In this document: positions 11,961 to 25,111 of the stretch, piece by piece
Layout: every line of letters starts with the position of its first letter
How positions within the stretch are numbered: the first letter of the stretch is position 1
NCBI RefSeq assembly: GCF_011075055.1
Contig: NC_058155.1
Coordinates: 6,401,537 to 6,465,536, forward strand
Source of the DNA: Mangifera indica
Lineage: Eukaryota > Streptophyta > Magnoliopsida > Sapindales > Anacardiaceae
Direction: 5' to 3'
DNA: 64,000 nucleotides
Notes under the pieces: generated by a model
The model's input: the letters and a program-made list of their open reading frames with translations, nothing else
Told to the model about the DNA's origin: nothing
The model's database searches: none
Program-made: the position numbers and the translations under genes

Positions 11961-14399
11961 TGATTCATATCTAACCACATAAGCATAGGTTTGGCCACTC
12001 TGAGACTGGAATTTTTGGCCAGACTTGGTGGAGCTTGGGAATGGGACGTATGTCAGAGCCGCTGATTATTGAAGTAATGCCAGATACAAAGTTAAATTGT
12101 CTTCTTCTTCTTCTTCTTGTACAACAAAACTTGACTTTGATCAAACACCTTTTCTAGAATAGTTAGGCAGAAAATGTCATAAGGAAAATCATGAATGTAA
12201 ACATAATGAACAACTAGCCACAACAATTGATCCTAGGGTCTTAATAAATTATTGAAGAGATGAAAAACCTGAAAAACATTTTACAAATCACATTTAAAAT
12301 ATTTTCGTATTTCATAATCTCATGAATATCAAAATTCTTTGTTATTGTACTATTTTAGAATCCAACATAAACTCTTCATTCGTAAAAACTAGAATCTGCT
12401 AGTAGTTCCAGTAAACTCTTCGTTTACGTGCCTATCTCACTTGTTTACAGCTCTTATAGGCTTTCTAAAATGCAATGATTAATAGGTCTTCACTTCAATT
12501 GCTCAAGTCTGCTGCAATGGCAATTTCATTGGAAGTAGTCAGTTAGCTAGTAAAACTCATTTTAAAAATCAGTTCGTTAAAAAAAAGTGTTCAGGGTGGA
12601 GGATAATTTTACTATGATAGTAAATACCAACTAGAATTACCACTTGCTTTTAGTCTGATTGATTGATCCAATCTGATTTTTATACCACTAGGGCAAAGAA
12701 AGATAAAGAAAAATTATAAAAATAAAAGAAAAAAAACATCTCTAGGATCATTAATGGCAGTGAAGAAGAGGAATAAAGAAATAAGTAAATAAAAATGAAG
12801 CAGAAGGGTCCAGATTCCAAATAAACTAATTCAATCTTGAAAATGATCTTTCTGATTTTAGAAGGACAAGGCCAAAGGGGTTGATCAAGAAAAATCTCTT
12901 GTCCTCATCGTAAGATTGTGTGGTTGACTCCGAAGATGATTGGCTAAAAGAATAATATTTTATTTTAAGAATAATTAATCTGTCATGGAAAAAGCCATGA
13001 ATTTCTCCACTCAGCAGTGTATTTCTGCCGATGGAATATTGGACGAAACCTTTTGACGAAGTAATATAAAGAAAGAGCATTTGAAAGTTAGAAAAATTTC
13101 ATATAGGTAAAAGCAAATTATAAATATTACAAATATTAAGTGGTGTAGAATCATAGAACCCAGTCACATCTCACCTTTCTTTTTCTGCTCTTCCTTGGCC
13201 TTAACGACTCAAGAGTCAGATTCACATTGGTGAAGGCGACCGTGCTTGACAAATACTAACATTAAATATATTAATTTCCGAAACATCAAATCTTTACCTT
13301 AGGCAGACCAAATTTGGATGGTCAAAACTGAAATCGTGTTTATTTATTTATATGGAATTTTGTGCACAGGAAGAAAGAAATACATCTTTCAGCGTACGTT
13401 TTGTCTCATTTAGTTGACATACTTGACTTATACTTGACTGGAACATGTGTGGCTTCCCTGAAATGACTCCGATCAGACGTTGATTGAGGTCAAGGCCTTC
13501 CGATTTAGTGAAAATCTTTGAATACTTTTGAAGTGAAAGACTAGGATCCTATATATATTAATATTTCTAAATTAATTTTTTTTTACTTAATTACTGTAAA
13601 ATTTGTGAATATGGTGATTAGATTTGAGATTAGTTTAACCTCAAATGATAGTATTACTCATAAATTTTTTTTGGTTAAAAAAACACTTTGACCAAGAAAG
13701 TTGAAGATGAGACGATAGTTGAACCATCGATAGAAAATTCTGATAACGAGACTCTTCAACGAGTTTATATCACCCTATTTAGCAACAACATCAACTATGA
13801 AAATGCTTCTTGAATCGAACCATTCACTTAATAAGTAATATTATATATATATATTTTTGATATATAATATAAGTATATAGATAATATATTATTATGTGAT
13901 TGAGTATTACTTTATCTTTAATTCAAAATCATTAAATTATATAATGATATACTATTTATATATCTAAATTATGTAAAAAAAATCTGTACGTATAATTTTA
14001 TTATTTTACATTATTAACACCACAGTATATTCTCATAATTTAGTCTAAAAGTAGCGTTTGTTTTAGACACGGGGTAAAAGTTGAAGATTATGGCAAATTC
14101 AAAACTAAATGATTGCATGTCCCTGAATAATTACTGAGTAGTTTGTGAAGTGTGAATTTTAAGTCTGAAATTATATGGAAGATTAACATTAATTATAATT
14201 TTTACTTAATAAAATTGGATAATTCAATAGTTGATCATTTATGGATAAGCTTAATTGATTAACAAGAATAAACTCAATACACTTTACAAATAATAATATA
14301 GGCAGACAACATCAATAGGGGCCTAAGGGTTATTAAACCTTTGAGGGAGTCTGATAATTTACCATATATTGAAAAATATTGAGAAATTTATAGTGCAAA

Positions 14400-15065
14400 A
14401 GTAGCTAGCATACTAGAAGTGTAATTTTTAAAAATTAAAAAACATGCGCAAAAACTTCATAATACCACGGGATCTGTTTATTTATAGAAATTATATTACA
14501 AACATGTATTATACAATCATAGGGTGTCATACCAATGTTGGAGGCTCCTTCGTCTTTAGTGGTGATTGAATCATTATATGAATCCCAAGTGCAAGGCTGC
14601 ACCTTGATATCCACATCAAATACCAACTTAAGACACTGGAACGAACAAAGAAAATATGCTAGGAAGTCTTTGATAGGGTGGCTATTTAAGATGCATGGGT
14701 GTGCTTAATGTGTTTAGGTAAAAAAGTTGTGAATTTATGAAATCACCTCTTTATATAGATATCATGCACAATTGTTTATGGGATGTACAACCGTGCACTT
14801 GCTATTTATCTTATATATATAATTTATGATTATCTAGATTTCAGGGTGAATAAGATTAACGAAAAATCCTTATTTGAGGATAATGCATACTCATGCATTA
14901 TCTATGTTGATTTTATTCTTATCTAATTGGACAAAGTTTAATATCTATAATGTTTATCACATTCAAACACCTTAGGATTAATATACTTTGATCCCTACAT
15001 AACATAACTTGCACTATGAGTCTAAAGACTTCTCAAGACTCGAAATCATTTATATGGATATTATA
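14400..15065 (-). mobile_element. LTR-like family copy in duplication unit B
   Basis: Paralogue of 8380-9130, same order and strand: TATA-like stretch at about 14749-14762, GGAGCCTCCAACATTGG near 14535-14550, and the ACACCTTAGGATTAATATAC block near 14968. It was copied as part of the larger duplication, not inserted separately. Confidence 0.5.
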
Positions 15066-15069
15066 GGTA

Positions 15070-17810
15070 AAGTTGCAGGATGTGGTCCTTATCATATATT
15101 TATATAATACGCGACACTGAATTGTTTCCACTCAAGGTCTAATTCAATGCTAAACTCTTATTTGATAAATTTAAAAAATTCAAATATTTATCTGTTAGTT
15201 GTTAAAATTAATAAAATCCGTTAATATTAGATGTATAATCATAATTCAACTAGTAATATAAAAAAATAAAATTTTATCTCTTTTCTTTATTTTAGTTTTA
15301 AAAACTGATAATTTTTCATAATTTAATTATAAAAACTTACGTTTTCCTCTAGGGTTTCATTTGACCTTCCCTTAGCTGATAGCCCATCTTCTTTCTCTAC
15401 TGGCACTCCCTTCTACTTTTTGAATTGTCCAGTGAATCGACCGAATTGTCATGGTTATTTTAAAACAAATGTGCCAGCTCTCCCTCCAGTCCTTCCAGTC
15501 CACTTTGAAATATAATTTTAAGTACAATCAAGAGATTCTTGGTTTTTCATTTTGCATTGAAAATCCCTTTACTGGACCTATTGCTCTTTTCATTTATTGA
15601 TCCGTTTTATTATAATCTTCAAACAATCTTCCATCAATCTCAAGCACAAGAAAACAAAAGAAAAAGGAAAATCTGAAATTTTCAAGTAGAGGCGTTTTGG
15701 GTTTTCCTCAGATCCTAAGATTCCTGGAAATCGGAACCAGATTCACCTGATTTCCTAAGACCCAACTTCCGAATAGCAAGAACCCAACAGCGTGGCCAAA
15801 AATGGCAGCAATGAAAACACCACCATTGAAGGACATAACCGCAAGCATTACCATTCAAGAGCGTTCAATTACTACTTAAAAGAGATATACTCTTAAAACT
15901 AACGGATTATTAAATGTGGTACAATCAAAATCGATGAATACTCAGATATTTTAGTCTTTGTTCCTACCCAAACCGACCTTAACATGATTGGTTCTAGTTT
16001 CCAAAGTAGTGGAACTGACATTGTGTATGTAGGATGTGGTTCAACCACTTTAAGAAACTATAAGTGACCCAATAATCGATTATAGAACAGTATTTAAGGT
16101 TACATATTTGAATTATAAATTTGTTTCAAACTCAAACCAAATTTAAATTGAATCATTTTTATTCAAATTAAATACCAACTTTCTTTAATCTTTGCCTCAG
16201 CAAACTCAAACTAAATTATTTTTCGTTCAAGTTAAATTTAAATAATAGAATATTCGAACTCAACTCTCTCCGTACCCACCCCCTAAACATAGATTTTTGC
16301 CACTTTGATATTGGAATTAATGATGGGTCGGTTATTTAAAAAAAAAAAAGAGAGTTGAAGTTAAATTGTCTTCTTCTTGTTGTACAACAAAACATGACCA
16401 TGATCAAACACCTTCTCCAGAACTGTTAGGCAAAATATGTCACAAGGAAAATTATGAATGTAAAAATAATGAACAATTAGCCACGATAATTGATTCTAGG
16501 GTCTTAATGAATTATTGAAGAGATTAGAAACCTGATAAACAGTATGCAAATGGGTTTTTGGTAAATGTTGAATTTCACATTTAAAATATTTTCATATTTC
16601 GTAACCACAGGAATATCAAAATCTTTGTTATTGTAACTATTTTAGGATACCATTAACAAGTAAAACTCATTTTCGAGATCCAAAGGGTGTATAGAGCAGA
16701 GGATAATTCTATTGTTCTTTGTTTAAAAAAAAAAAAAAAAAAAACCACGTGAAAGTTTTTAACTAGGAGTAAAGTGTCTTGGCGAAAGACAAGTAAAGCC
16801 ATAAATTTCTCCAGGCATCAATGGACTTCCGCTGATTGAACCTTTTTCTCCTCTTTATTGGTCTTAACGACTCACATCGCTGAAGGTGACCATGCCTGAC
16901 AAATACATAAAATTAAATACATTAATGGCCAAAGGAATATTTCTCACCCAAGTTGTAATTCAATTTCAAAACACTGTTATAGAAAAAAAATTCAAATGCA
17001 TATCTATTTTTAAATTTTTATTAAATATAAGGATAAAATTATTATTTAATAAAATTATTTAAAATATATATAATTTTATCTTACTTTCTTATTAGATTTT
17101 GAAAATCAATATTTTACTCAACCTTCAACTTTTAAAAATAACTTTTTTTTTTCTAAATCCTTAAGTTTTTTTTCATCTCTCTGGCTATCGGTAACCTCTA
17201 ATAACTTCACCCCAAACTTTGTTGGACAACCCTGAATGACGAAACGTTATCCCTTGCTAGACAAAGATCGTCGTCCAAGGAGCGTTGTTCATATTTAGAC
17301 AACAAAATGTCATCCTGTGAAGGATTGTCCTTTGCTTGACAATGATGATGCCTTTAGCCGTTGTTTATCTTTGTTAGGAGAGAGTTGTCACTTGTCAAAA
17401 AAAGTGGTCAAATTTTAGGTTTGATATTTTAAGGAGAAAAAAAAATTTTAAAATTTAATTGTAAAAAAATTATTAATTTTTTAAATTAAGAGAAAAATAA
17501 GTTATAATTTTAATATTTTTGATAAAATAATAATTTTATCTTTTACTCTGATAAAGAATTGTTAGATGTATAATAATATGCTAAAACTTGATAAATATTT
17601 GAATTTTTTTATTTTCTTACCAAACCTTCGGTGAAAAATAAGTCGTTTGGCCTATATTAATTCCCGATACATCGAATCTTTACTTTAGTCAAAAACTGAA
17701 ACCATGTCTATATACATGAAATTTTGTGCACAGGAGCACGTGAGGGTTCCCTGAAATGACCGCCAACAGATATTGAGGCCAAGACGGGTAACTAAAAAGT
17801 TTATTGAAAG
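15070..17810. repeat. Segmental duplication unit C (partial)
   Basis: Third copy. It shows TGTGGTCCTTATCATATATTTA (15079; 10461 in B), TGTTGTACAACAAAACATGACC (16378), GGCAAAATATGTCACAAGGA (16429), the TTTCTCCAGGCA core (16807) and GAAATTTTGTGCACAGGAG (17719). About 15360-16080 differs from A and B; it reads CCCTAG then an exon-like, less AT-rich stretch with no clear ORF. Confidence 0.7.
16927..17652. mobile_element. Mutator-like long-TIR MITE, 726 bp, in unit C
   Basis: Ends GGCCAAAGGAATATTTCTCA and the inverted AAATAAGTCGTTTGGCC. Flanks are TACATTAAT (16918-16926) and TATATTAAT (17653-17661), 8 of 9. Units A (near 7205) and B (near 13265) keep the uninterrupted TACATTAATTTCCG-like site. 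Confidence 0.85.
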
Positions 17811-18659
17811 TCAATCGAGGTGTCCACTGTCAGGTTGTTGCGAATTTTTTCAAATTAAATTAAATTAAAAAAAAAGAGATTAGATTTAGTTTAAATTATA
17901 ATTTAAACTTACTAAAATTCATTTATTTTTAGATATTTTATACAAAATAAATAATAATTAAATTATAATTCACAAGATATGAAATAAGTATATAAAATAA
18001 ATATAAAATATACATATAATAATATGTAAAAATAATAATAAAATAAATATAAAAAATAAGTGATGCACTTAATCACTTATTGAAAATGACAGAATTTTGT
18101 TGCCCACAAGTGCTAGCTTGAGTTACAAATGTAGGGGTACCTAATCAACAAAGAGGGCATGAACTCAAAACCTGTCTGTGATATATTAAAATTAAATTTT
18201 TAATTTACTTAATGAAATGGTTGAGAGGTTTATTATTGGACTCAAGATTTTAAGTGTGATCGGTTTAGTCCTGAAGGGAAGATTTGACTCAAGTAAGGAT
18301 TCTTCCTTATTAATAAAAAAAATTCTATCAAATGGTTTGGTAATGACTAATCATTCAAATGATATCATACATATCATTACTAACGTTATTTCTTCATTGG
18401 AATAACCCAACTTTCTTATGGTGGGAGAGTTCAAGTTCTATTAAGGAAACATAGATATGCAATTGAAACAAATCACCATAAAATTCATTGATAAGAATAA
18501 ATCTAAAATACAAAAGTTTAAATTAAAAAACAAAATTAATGTAATTATATTTCATCGGTTAATAAAAAGCCATTAACATTTTCATGGACTCCATATCCCA
18601 ACTACCATAAATGTTTTGTTCATGTCTTCATCAACAATTTCTGTTTTGTCTCTCCCTTG
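17811..18659. other. Spacer before the gypsy remnant
   Basis: AT-rich to 18070. At 18070-18430 a plus-strand frame of about 60 codons has no recognised product; it may be decayed retroelement. Confidence 0.35.
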
Positions 18660-20745
18660 GACTTTATCTTAGAAACTAATTGCAAGGTTAAATACCTCTG
18701 GACAAGGTCTCATTAGAAGAGAAACCTTGTTTCAATGGAAAGATTCTAATAAGGAGAGTTTTCACGAATTAAAAAGAAGATTTAACCATAACCCTGACAT
18801 TATCTTTATCAAAGGATGATGTAGAGTTTGATATCTATGTTGATCTATCACACAATGTTATGAGAGAAGTATTAATGCGACGAGGTAAGGTGATAACCTA
18901 TTCCTTGAGATAGCTTATGGAGTTTGAGAGTAGATATCACACTCATAACTTAGAATTTGTAACTTGTTATTTGCCTTGAAGATTTGGAGGCATTATTTAT
19001 ATGGTGTCAAGTGTAATATCTACACTATTCACAAGAGTTTGAGGTACTTTTTTCACCCAAAAAAAGTTAAAGAAAATATAACAAAGGTGGTTAGAGTAGG
19101 TCAAAAAACTATGATAGCAAGATTAGATACCTACTAGGGAATCCTAATGTAATAACAAATGTTTTTGAGTAGAAAAGTATCTCTATACAGATTTCAACCT
19201 ATAGAGAGATACAAGAGAGATTTTCAACAAATTGAGTTCGTAATTGAAGCATTGACAAGATTAGAGATCAAATATAGTTTATTGGAAAAGATCATCTTTA
19301 GGTAGTTTTTTTAAGATTGTTGTAGAAAGACTAGTAGACAAGTGACAAAGGGCCTTGAAACAAAATTTCAGATTATTGATGGTATCATGAGGTTAAAAGT
19401 TCATGTGTATATTCCTATAGATGATGAGTTCAAAGAGAGGATTTTAGTTAAAACTCATAGTATATATTATATTGCCAATCTTGGGAGTACAAAGATGTGA
19501 AAAGTCTTGAAAATGAGTATTTTGTGGTTGGGTATGAAAATAAGTAAGTATGAAGTCAAGTGTCTAGCATACTAATAGTTTAAAACATAGCACAAGTGAC
19601 CATTTGGGATGATATAGTGTCTTAGTATTCCAAAGTGGAAGTAGGAACATATTTTTATGACTTTGTTATGGGTCTCTTAAAAGTTTAGTAAAGGCACAAT
19701 GTGTTGTAGCTTACAATGGACAAATTAAAAAAGTCAATGCATTTCTTGCTAGTGAAGGAAACCGCAACGACATATCAGTTTGGTTTGATTTATGTCAAAG
19801 AGGTGGTGAGGTTATATGGGGTAGACAAAATCATTTTTTCAGACAATGATACGAGGTTTGTATTTGCATTTAGGAGAGGCCTTCAAAAATCCTTGAGTAC
19901 AAATTTGTCCTTTAGTATTACCTATCATTCATAGACAGATGGTCAAACAAAAGAAACCAACTAGGTGATAAAGGATATGTTGAGAGCATATTGCATGGAC
20001 CATAGGGTAAGTTAGACAAATAGAGTCCCTTTGATAGAGTTAACCAATAATAATAACTACCAGATGACAATTAAGATAGCCCTCTATAAGATATTTTACG
20101 GTAAAAAATGTAGATAACTTTCTTAAAGGGATGTTATGGCACAGTGAGACTTTTCGACATAAGCACTCGAGTCAAAGATTACTCATTAGATGATTGAGGA
20201 TGTCAGATTGATCAAGAAAAGGATGAGACATACCTAGAATTGATAGATATGTTATGCATATCAAAAGAGAAAGGAATTGGATTTCTTAGTGAGTGATGAA
20301 GTATTTATGAAAGTAGCTTCATAAAAGCATGTAATGAGGTTTAGTAAGAAAGGAAAGTTAGCAAAGATATATATCAATCATTTTGAGGTGTTTGAAAGAA
20401 TTAATATGGTAGAATACAAGCTTGGGTTACCATCAAACATGAACCATATTAATAATTTGTTCCATATCTCATTGTTAAGTAAGTATATGGGTGACCCGTC
20501 TCGCGTGTTAAGGATAGAGGGGATAGAGTTGCCATAAAATTTGACTTATTAGTAGCGACTAGTGCAAATTCTGGACACAGAGCTAAAAGAGCTCTGTAAT
20601 AAGATTATTCCACTAGTAAAAATCCAATAAATGAATCACAATATGAAAGAAACTATTTGGAAATGAAGCAAGACATGAAAGAACACTACCTTGAGTTATT
20701 TACATGAATTTCAAGGACAAAATTCTTGTAAGGAATAAGGAAATG
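18660..20745 (+). pseudogene. Ty3/gypsy retrotransposon pol remnant (RNase H and integrase)
   Basis: Many stops and frameshifts, but the order of Ty3/gypsy pol is readable on the plus strand. RT/RNase H: ESFHELKRR and VEFDIYVDLS near 18750-18850, then RGKVITYS and, near 18985, WRHYLYGVKCNIYT. The integrase zinc-binding part follows at 19375-19500 (DGIMRLKVHVYIPIDDEF, LGSTKM). The catalytic core is at 19716-19970 (KIIFSDNDTRF, then LSFSITYHS followed by TDGQTKETN). The integrase C-terminus at 20334-20537 reads FEVFERINMVEYKLGLP and NNLFHISLLSKY. It ends in a purine-rich run before TGTAATACTT at 20745, the likely start of the 3' LTR. Gag, protease and most of RT are not recognisable. Not functional. 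Confidence 0.9.
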
Positions 20746-20880
20746 TAATACTTACAAGTTGTATTAAGGTTATTTTAATAAGTTCATGTTTTTTTTAACT
20801 TGATTGATTATGATATGTATGCGTGTTATCGAAAATTATGTTCAAGTTAAGTTATAAAAAGAAAAGGAAGGTTAAATGAT
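20745..20880 (+). mobile_element. Possible 3' LTR start of the gypsy remnant (truncated)
   Basis: TGTAATACTTACAAG follows the purine-rich AAGGAATAAGGAAA immediately after the integrase tail, where a 3' LTR should begin. The sequence soon merges into the next LTR-like element, so only a stub is likely present. No second copy of this LTR was found in the window. Confidence 0.4.
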
Positions 20881-22629
20881 CATTTTTTAAGGTTTTGTGG
20901 CCTTAGGTAGCAGAATTGTAAATTAGAATTTTTACAAACATACTACAAAACCCTACTCAGATCCCCCTCATAGGATGTCAAATACACAACAAGTATAAAA
21001 CACTCATAAGATGTTTTAGAAGTTATACATGTGTTGGTGGCTCCTTCATTTTTTTTACAGTTGCTAGAAAGGCATTGAACTCATTCTTAGACTAATCATA
21101 GGCTTACACATTGATATCCACATGAAGCACAAACGAAGAAAAGGCTAAAATAGTGCACAATGGTCTACTAAGACATGATGTAAGGGGAAAGTGTTTGGTT
21201 GCACATGTGTGTGTATGTGTATATGGCTAGGGTTTCACAAAATTAAAAAATCGTGAAAATGTGTCTATATATACGAGCATACATTCTTGATTCCTAATCC
21301 TATACAATTTGTGATTGAAACAGATTTTTGAGTGCAAATTAGGATGATGTGTTATCTTTATCTGCCACTACATACGAGCATACATTGAAGCATGTATGAG
21401 AGTGCATGTACCATGTGCAGGTGTACATTGCTTCATGTACAATCATACATATTTAAGAATCAAATCGAGCTTAATCCAACCCATCACAATTCCATAAACA
21501 CCTAAACACATTAGGATTATTACACTTTGGTCCTTAAGTGATATGAAATACACTTTAGGTCCAAAGACATTTCTAAGACTCGAAATCTTTTATCCAAAAT
21601 CTAGATCAAATCCAAATTTGATAATCCTATGCCTCTAGAGTCTAATAAACTCTTATGTGTGTAACCATAGGCTCTCCACCAGGTTGATAATGACTGAATT
21701 CATGTCAAACTTTTGATTTGACATCCATCTAATACAAATCAAGATTGACCTCTAGCAAGACATTATTGACACCCAATTAGTGAAGTGTTAACACTAGACT
21801 TCTTAACTTATCAATGATACGATTACTCGTACAATTTAATTTTTTCATCATACAATATCTCTTTAAAATTAAGGTTTAGATCAAGTGTCTCCCTTATGGA
21901 TTATTGATTTACATAGATTGACAACCGTCAATGATCAGATAGTATCAAATCAAGCAATAACTCAATCCCACTATGACAATAATGCTTTAACTAAGATATT
22001 AGCTCTCGTGCTAAAGAATGGAAAACCTCTATTGATCCATCATAGCCTTCGTACATATCTGGATATGACAAATCATCACCTTTTTGGCAATCTTCTTAAC
22101 AAACTAAGTTAGGCTGGTGTCAAACCAACCAATTATTGTACAAAATGATTTAGTGACCTTAAGTCTAAGGTCACATGCACCTTTGTTCATTAAGAGGATA
22201 TATTTCATGAACACTAGAGTAACCATTTATATAAAATCCTTTTGCTGGGTATGTCTGGTGAACATGTCGACAATATATACTTATGTGTTACACCAAGTTG
22301 TCACCGAACAACTTTGACATAAGAGATTTGTCATCATCTTTCGATGAGGTCGTTCAACATTATAATAGTTTTATCACTATTTTTCATGCTCTTGGTTATG
22401 GTAATACCAGAGCTATGGACGTTTTAAGAACGACCACCTAATATGCATATATGACCCTCACGATCAGGTGTCACCCACTAATCCATTTATTATAGTTCAT
22501 TATTAGAATAATTATCTAATTTGTAAAGACAATAGAAGATAATGAAATGCCAATTTTATTGATAAAAAAAGTCAAAGATAACATTGATTATAACGGTGAT
22601 TATTGGCTTTAGGATACTATCCTAACATA
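20880..22629 (-). mobile_element. Long LTR-like element, minus strand, most complete copy of its family
   Basis: Read on the minus strand it begins at 22629 with TGTTAGGATAGTATCCTA, a TG start with an internal AGGATA..TATCCT inverted repeat as in many copia LTRs. It has a TATA-like TATATATAG at 21264-21272 and continues to about 20880. The 3' half (20880-21600) matches three other blocks in the window (8380-9130, 14400-15065, 34290-35110): GGAGCCACCAACAC, a GTGGATATCAATGTG-like word and a stretch around TTTCACAA/AACCCTA. No internal coding region is attached. I read it as a solo or orphan LTR; the 3' end is uncertain. Confidence 0.55.
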
Positions 22630-22766
22630 TTTGAGAGGTCTGATTGGTCATTCAATATTGAATAGATGAACAACCCAAATAATGACAAGTCAATATATAA
22701 GTAATTTGAGAGAGGAAGGATTGTTCTAAAGTATAAAATATTCATTTTAGAAATAAAAATTTTAGT

Positions 22767-23285
22767 TCAAATTTAAGATCCCCAACCCTCAACCATAATG
22801 GGGAGGGGATTCTTCAATAAACAGAAAAAGGGGATGGGAAAAGGGACAGAGATGAAAAATACCCCTACAATCGGAGACAAGAATATATGTATCTCCTCTC
22901 CATCTTGCCCTGCCCTGCCCTATCTCCATCTCTATATATTTATATTAATATTTTTGTTTAAAATACTAATATATTCTTATAATTTTAAATTATTTATATT
23001 TTTGTTGTACATATTAAGGTGGGTAATATATAATATTTGTGACATTTAAAATAGTTTATTGATTTTAATTTTATTATTTAATATATTTATATTATGTTTA
23101 GAGGGTACAATAAGAAGATTTTTTACTGTAGGGATAGAGAAGAGATTATTTTTCATGAGAAGAGGATAAAATTTTTTTTTTATTCTTGTAATAGGGATAG
23201 GTTAAAAATAAAGATTAATATTCCATACAAAGACGAGAATGGGGATTAAAGTCCCCTCTCTGTTGCAATCTTTACCCATTTTGAT
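22767..23285. mobile_element. Possible MITE with GGGGA-rich ends
   Basis: ATGGGGAGGGGATTCTTC at the left and TGGGGATTAAAGTCCCCTC at the right bracket an AT-rich centre. The run CTTGCCCTGCCCTGCCC near 22905 fits a G/C-rich terminal motif family. Ends not pinned down. Confidence 0.3.
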
Positions 23286-23289
23286 GATT

Positions 23290-23830
23290 ATCTACTCAAA
23301 ATTCTATAAAATGAGATTGATATTCTACTGAAAAATAGACCCCATTATTTCCATATACGCAGTACTTTCCAGACTTGTAGATAGCAGATTTAAACTTGTA
23401 AAACAGAAGATTCAAACCTATTGAACAGAGAATTCAAGCCAAAGAATGCCTCCAGATTACTCAAGATGGCAGATCTCTCACAAGAAAAAATATCAAAATA
23501 AGATCCACAACTTTCAGAATGTAAATTCAACAAACAAATTGTAATTCAATACTTAATGAAAAGGGAAATAACATCATCAATTCTAGTAGCAATCACAACA
23601 TCTAATTACAAAAATTAAAACTGCCAATGCAATAACAATCTAATTAATCAAAGCAACATAACAACAACAAATAAAAGGACACAACAACAAAGCCTTAAAG
23701 CAATTGAGCTAACCAAGAGATCCTAAGAATTTAATCAAATCTGGAAAGTCTTCTTCACACCGTCTCTTCTCTTCATACTCATATTTATAGGCAGCCTTTC
23801 TCTTCCACTTTCCTCATGGCTGCCTAATTT
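23290..23830 (-). promoter_or_regulatory. LTR- or promoter-like region, minus strand
   Basis: On the minus strand, GGCTGCC then TATAAATATGAG (about 23779-23790) is followed by a T-rich leader-like stretch of several hundred bases. The open frame 24132-23836 ends just upstream of it. The arrangement (ORF end, TATA, long leader) would fit an LTR or another retroelement control region, but I found no second copy. Confidence 0.25.
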
Positions 23831-23835
23831 TTTGC

Positions 23836-24132
23836 TCAATCTTCTGCACACGTTGGCCTCTTTCCCGCTAACCCATTTCCTCCCAAATGATCAGGGCCAC
23901 TTCCAGCCACTTGTTGCACTTTCTCCGCTTCCAGCATTTCATCTGAATTTTCTAGAATATCCTCATCAGCCTTGCATCTAAAGACAGTTCCAGCTGGATC
24001 ATCTTGTGGGCTGCTCTTTTGGATTTTTGTTTTGGGCCTGCGAACATAAACTCTGAAAATGAGGCTTCCATCACCCTTGCTTCCAAATTCTGTCGTCACG
24101 ACTTTGAAGAACATATCAGAAAGGAGATTCAA
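23836..24132 (-). CDS. Unrecognised 98-codon ORF
   Basis: Less AT-rich than its surroundings and open for 98 codons from ATG; the frame stays open upstream of the ATG for about 15 codons. The product is hydrophilic (RRPKTKIQK, ADEDILENSDEMLEAEK) with no signal peptide, membrane segment or domain that I know. The opposite strand is also open for 70 codons (24004-24216, with CFYCDSKYRLVREEC), so composition alone may keep both open. It could be the end of a retroelement polyprotein. Low confidence that it is a gene. Confidence 0.2.
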   Translation of the reverse strand: MNLLSDMFFKVVTTEFGSKGDGSLIFRVYVRRPKTKIQKSSPQDDPAGTVFRCKADEDILENSDEMLEAEKVQQVAGSGPDHLGGNGLAGKRPTCAED

Positions 24133-25111
24133 GAACAGACTCGATGCTTCCGCAAATGTTTTTACTGTGATAGCAAATATCGGCTAGTGAGGGAAGAGTG
24201 TCCAAATGGTTATTAACCACGTTCCAGTCATCCCTCAAATGAAGAGAATCAATTAAGATTGCTACAGTTTCAAATTATGTACATCTAATTTGTGAGGTGG
24301 CAATTATTTCTTCGTGAATTCAAGCCAAAATGCGAAGAAATTGGTCTCAAATTATTGCCACAAGATTAATATCTCCATGGAACGAGCTAGCAGTTGGTAG
24401 ACTGCTGCTTTCAGGGATGAGCTAAAAGATGGGACCCTAGTGTTGGTCCTTCGTGACATGACCAAATATCAAGAAATAATGATAAAAAGAAAAGACAAGA
24501 AGTTAGTCTAACTAATCTTAATTCGAGATGATTTATCCAATTTAACTTTAAATTAATTTGGTATTATAACTAAGATGATTTTTGGCCTTATCCAAACTAA
24601 AATTATCATCAGTTTTTGCTCGAATTGATTGATCCGATTTAATTTTTTATAACAGTGGGGCATGCAAGATAAAGATAAGTTATAAAAATAAAAAGAATCT
24701 CCAGAAGCAACAGCGACATTGAAGAACAGGATAAATAAATGAATTAAAAAATAATAAAGCAGAAGAATCCGGATTCCAAATAAGCAAATTCACTCCTGAA
24801 AATGATATTTTTCTAGAAGAATGAGGGCCAAAGGGGCTGATCAAGAAGAATCTCTTGTTCTTCTCCTAAGATTGTGTGATTGACCCCACATATTATTGGT
24901 TTAAAAAAAAAATCTTCTTCTTTAAGAATAATCAAACTGTCATGGAGAAAGCCAAGAAAAGCCATAAATTTCTCCAGGCAGCAATGGATTTCTGCGCATT
25001 GAATCTTTGTAATAGCAGCACTAATGGAGGAAACTTATTGACCAAGTAATATTTAAAAAAAAAGCATTTGATGGTTAGAAGAAAATCATATGGGTAAAAG
25101 CATAATATAAA

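Larger units (their letters stand above)
9130..15070. repeat. Segmental duplication unit B
   Basis: Second copy of the 2320-9130 unit, same orientation, head to tail. It differs by a MITE at 9518-9790, the Mutator-like MITE at 10570-11285, TA runs and an AT-rich degenerate repeat at 11480-11960. No intact gene found. Confidence 0.8.

Noticed and set aside
24004..24216. Zinc-knuckle-like CFYC...EEC on the plus strand
   Set aside because: Spacing is not CX2CX4HX4C and the His is missing, so it is not a gag knuckle.
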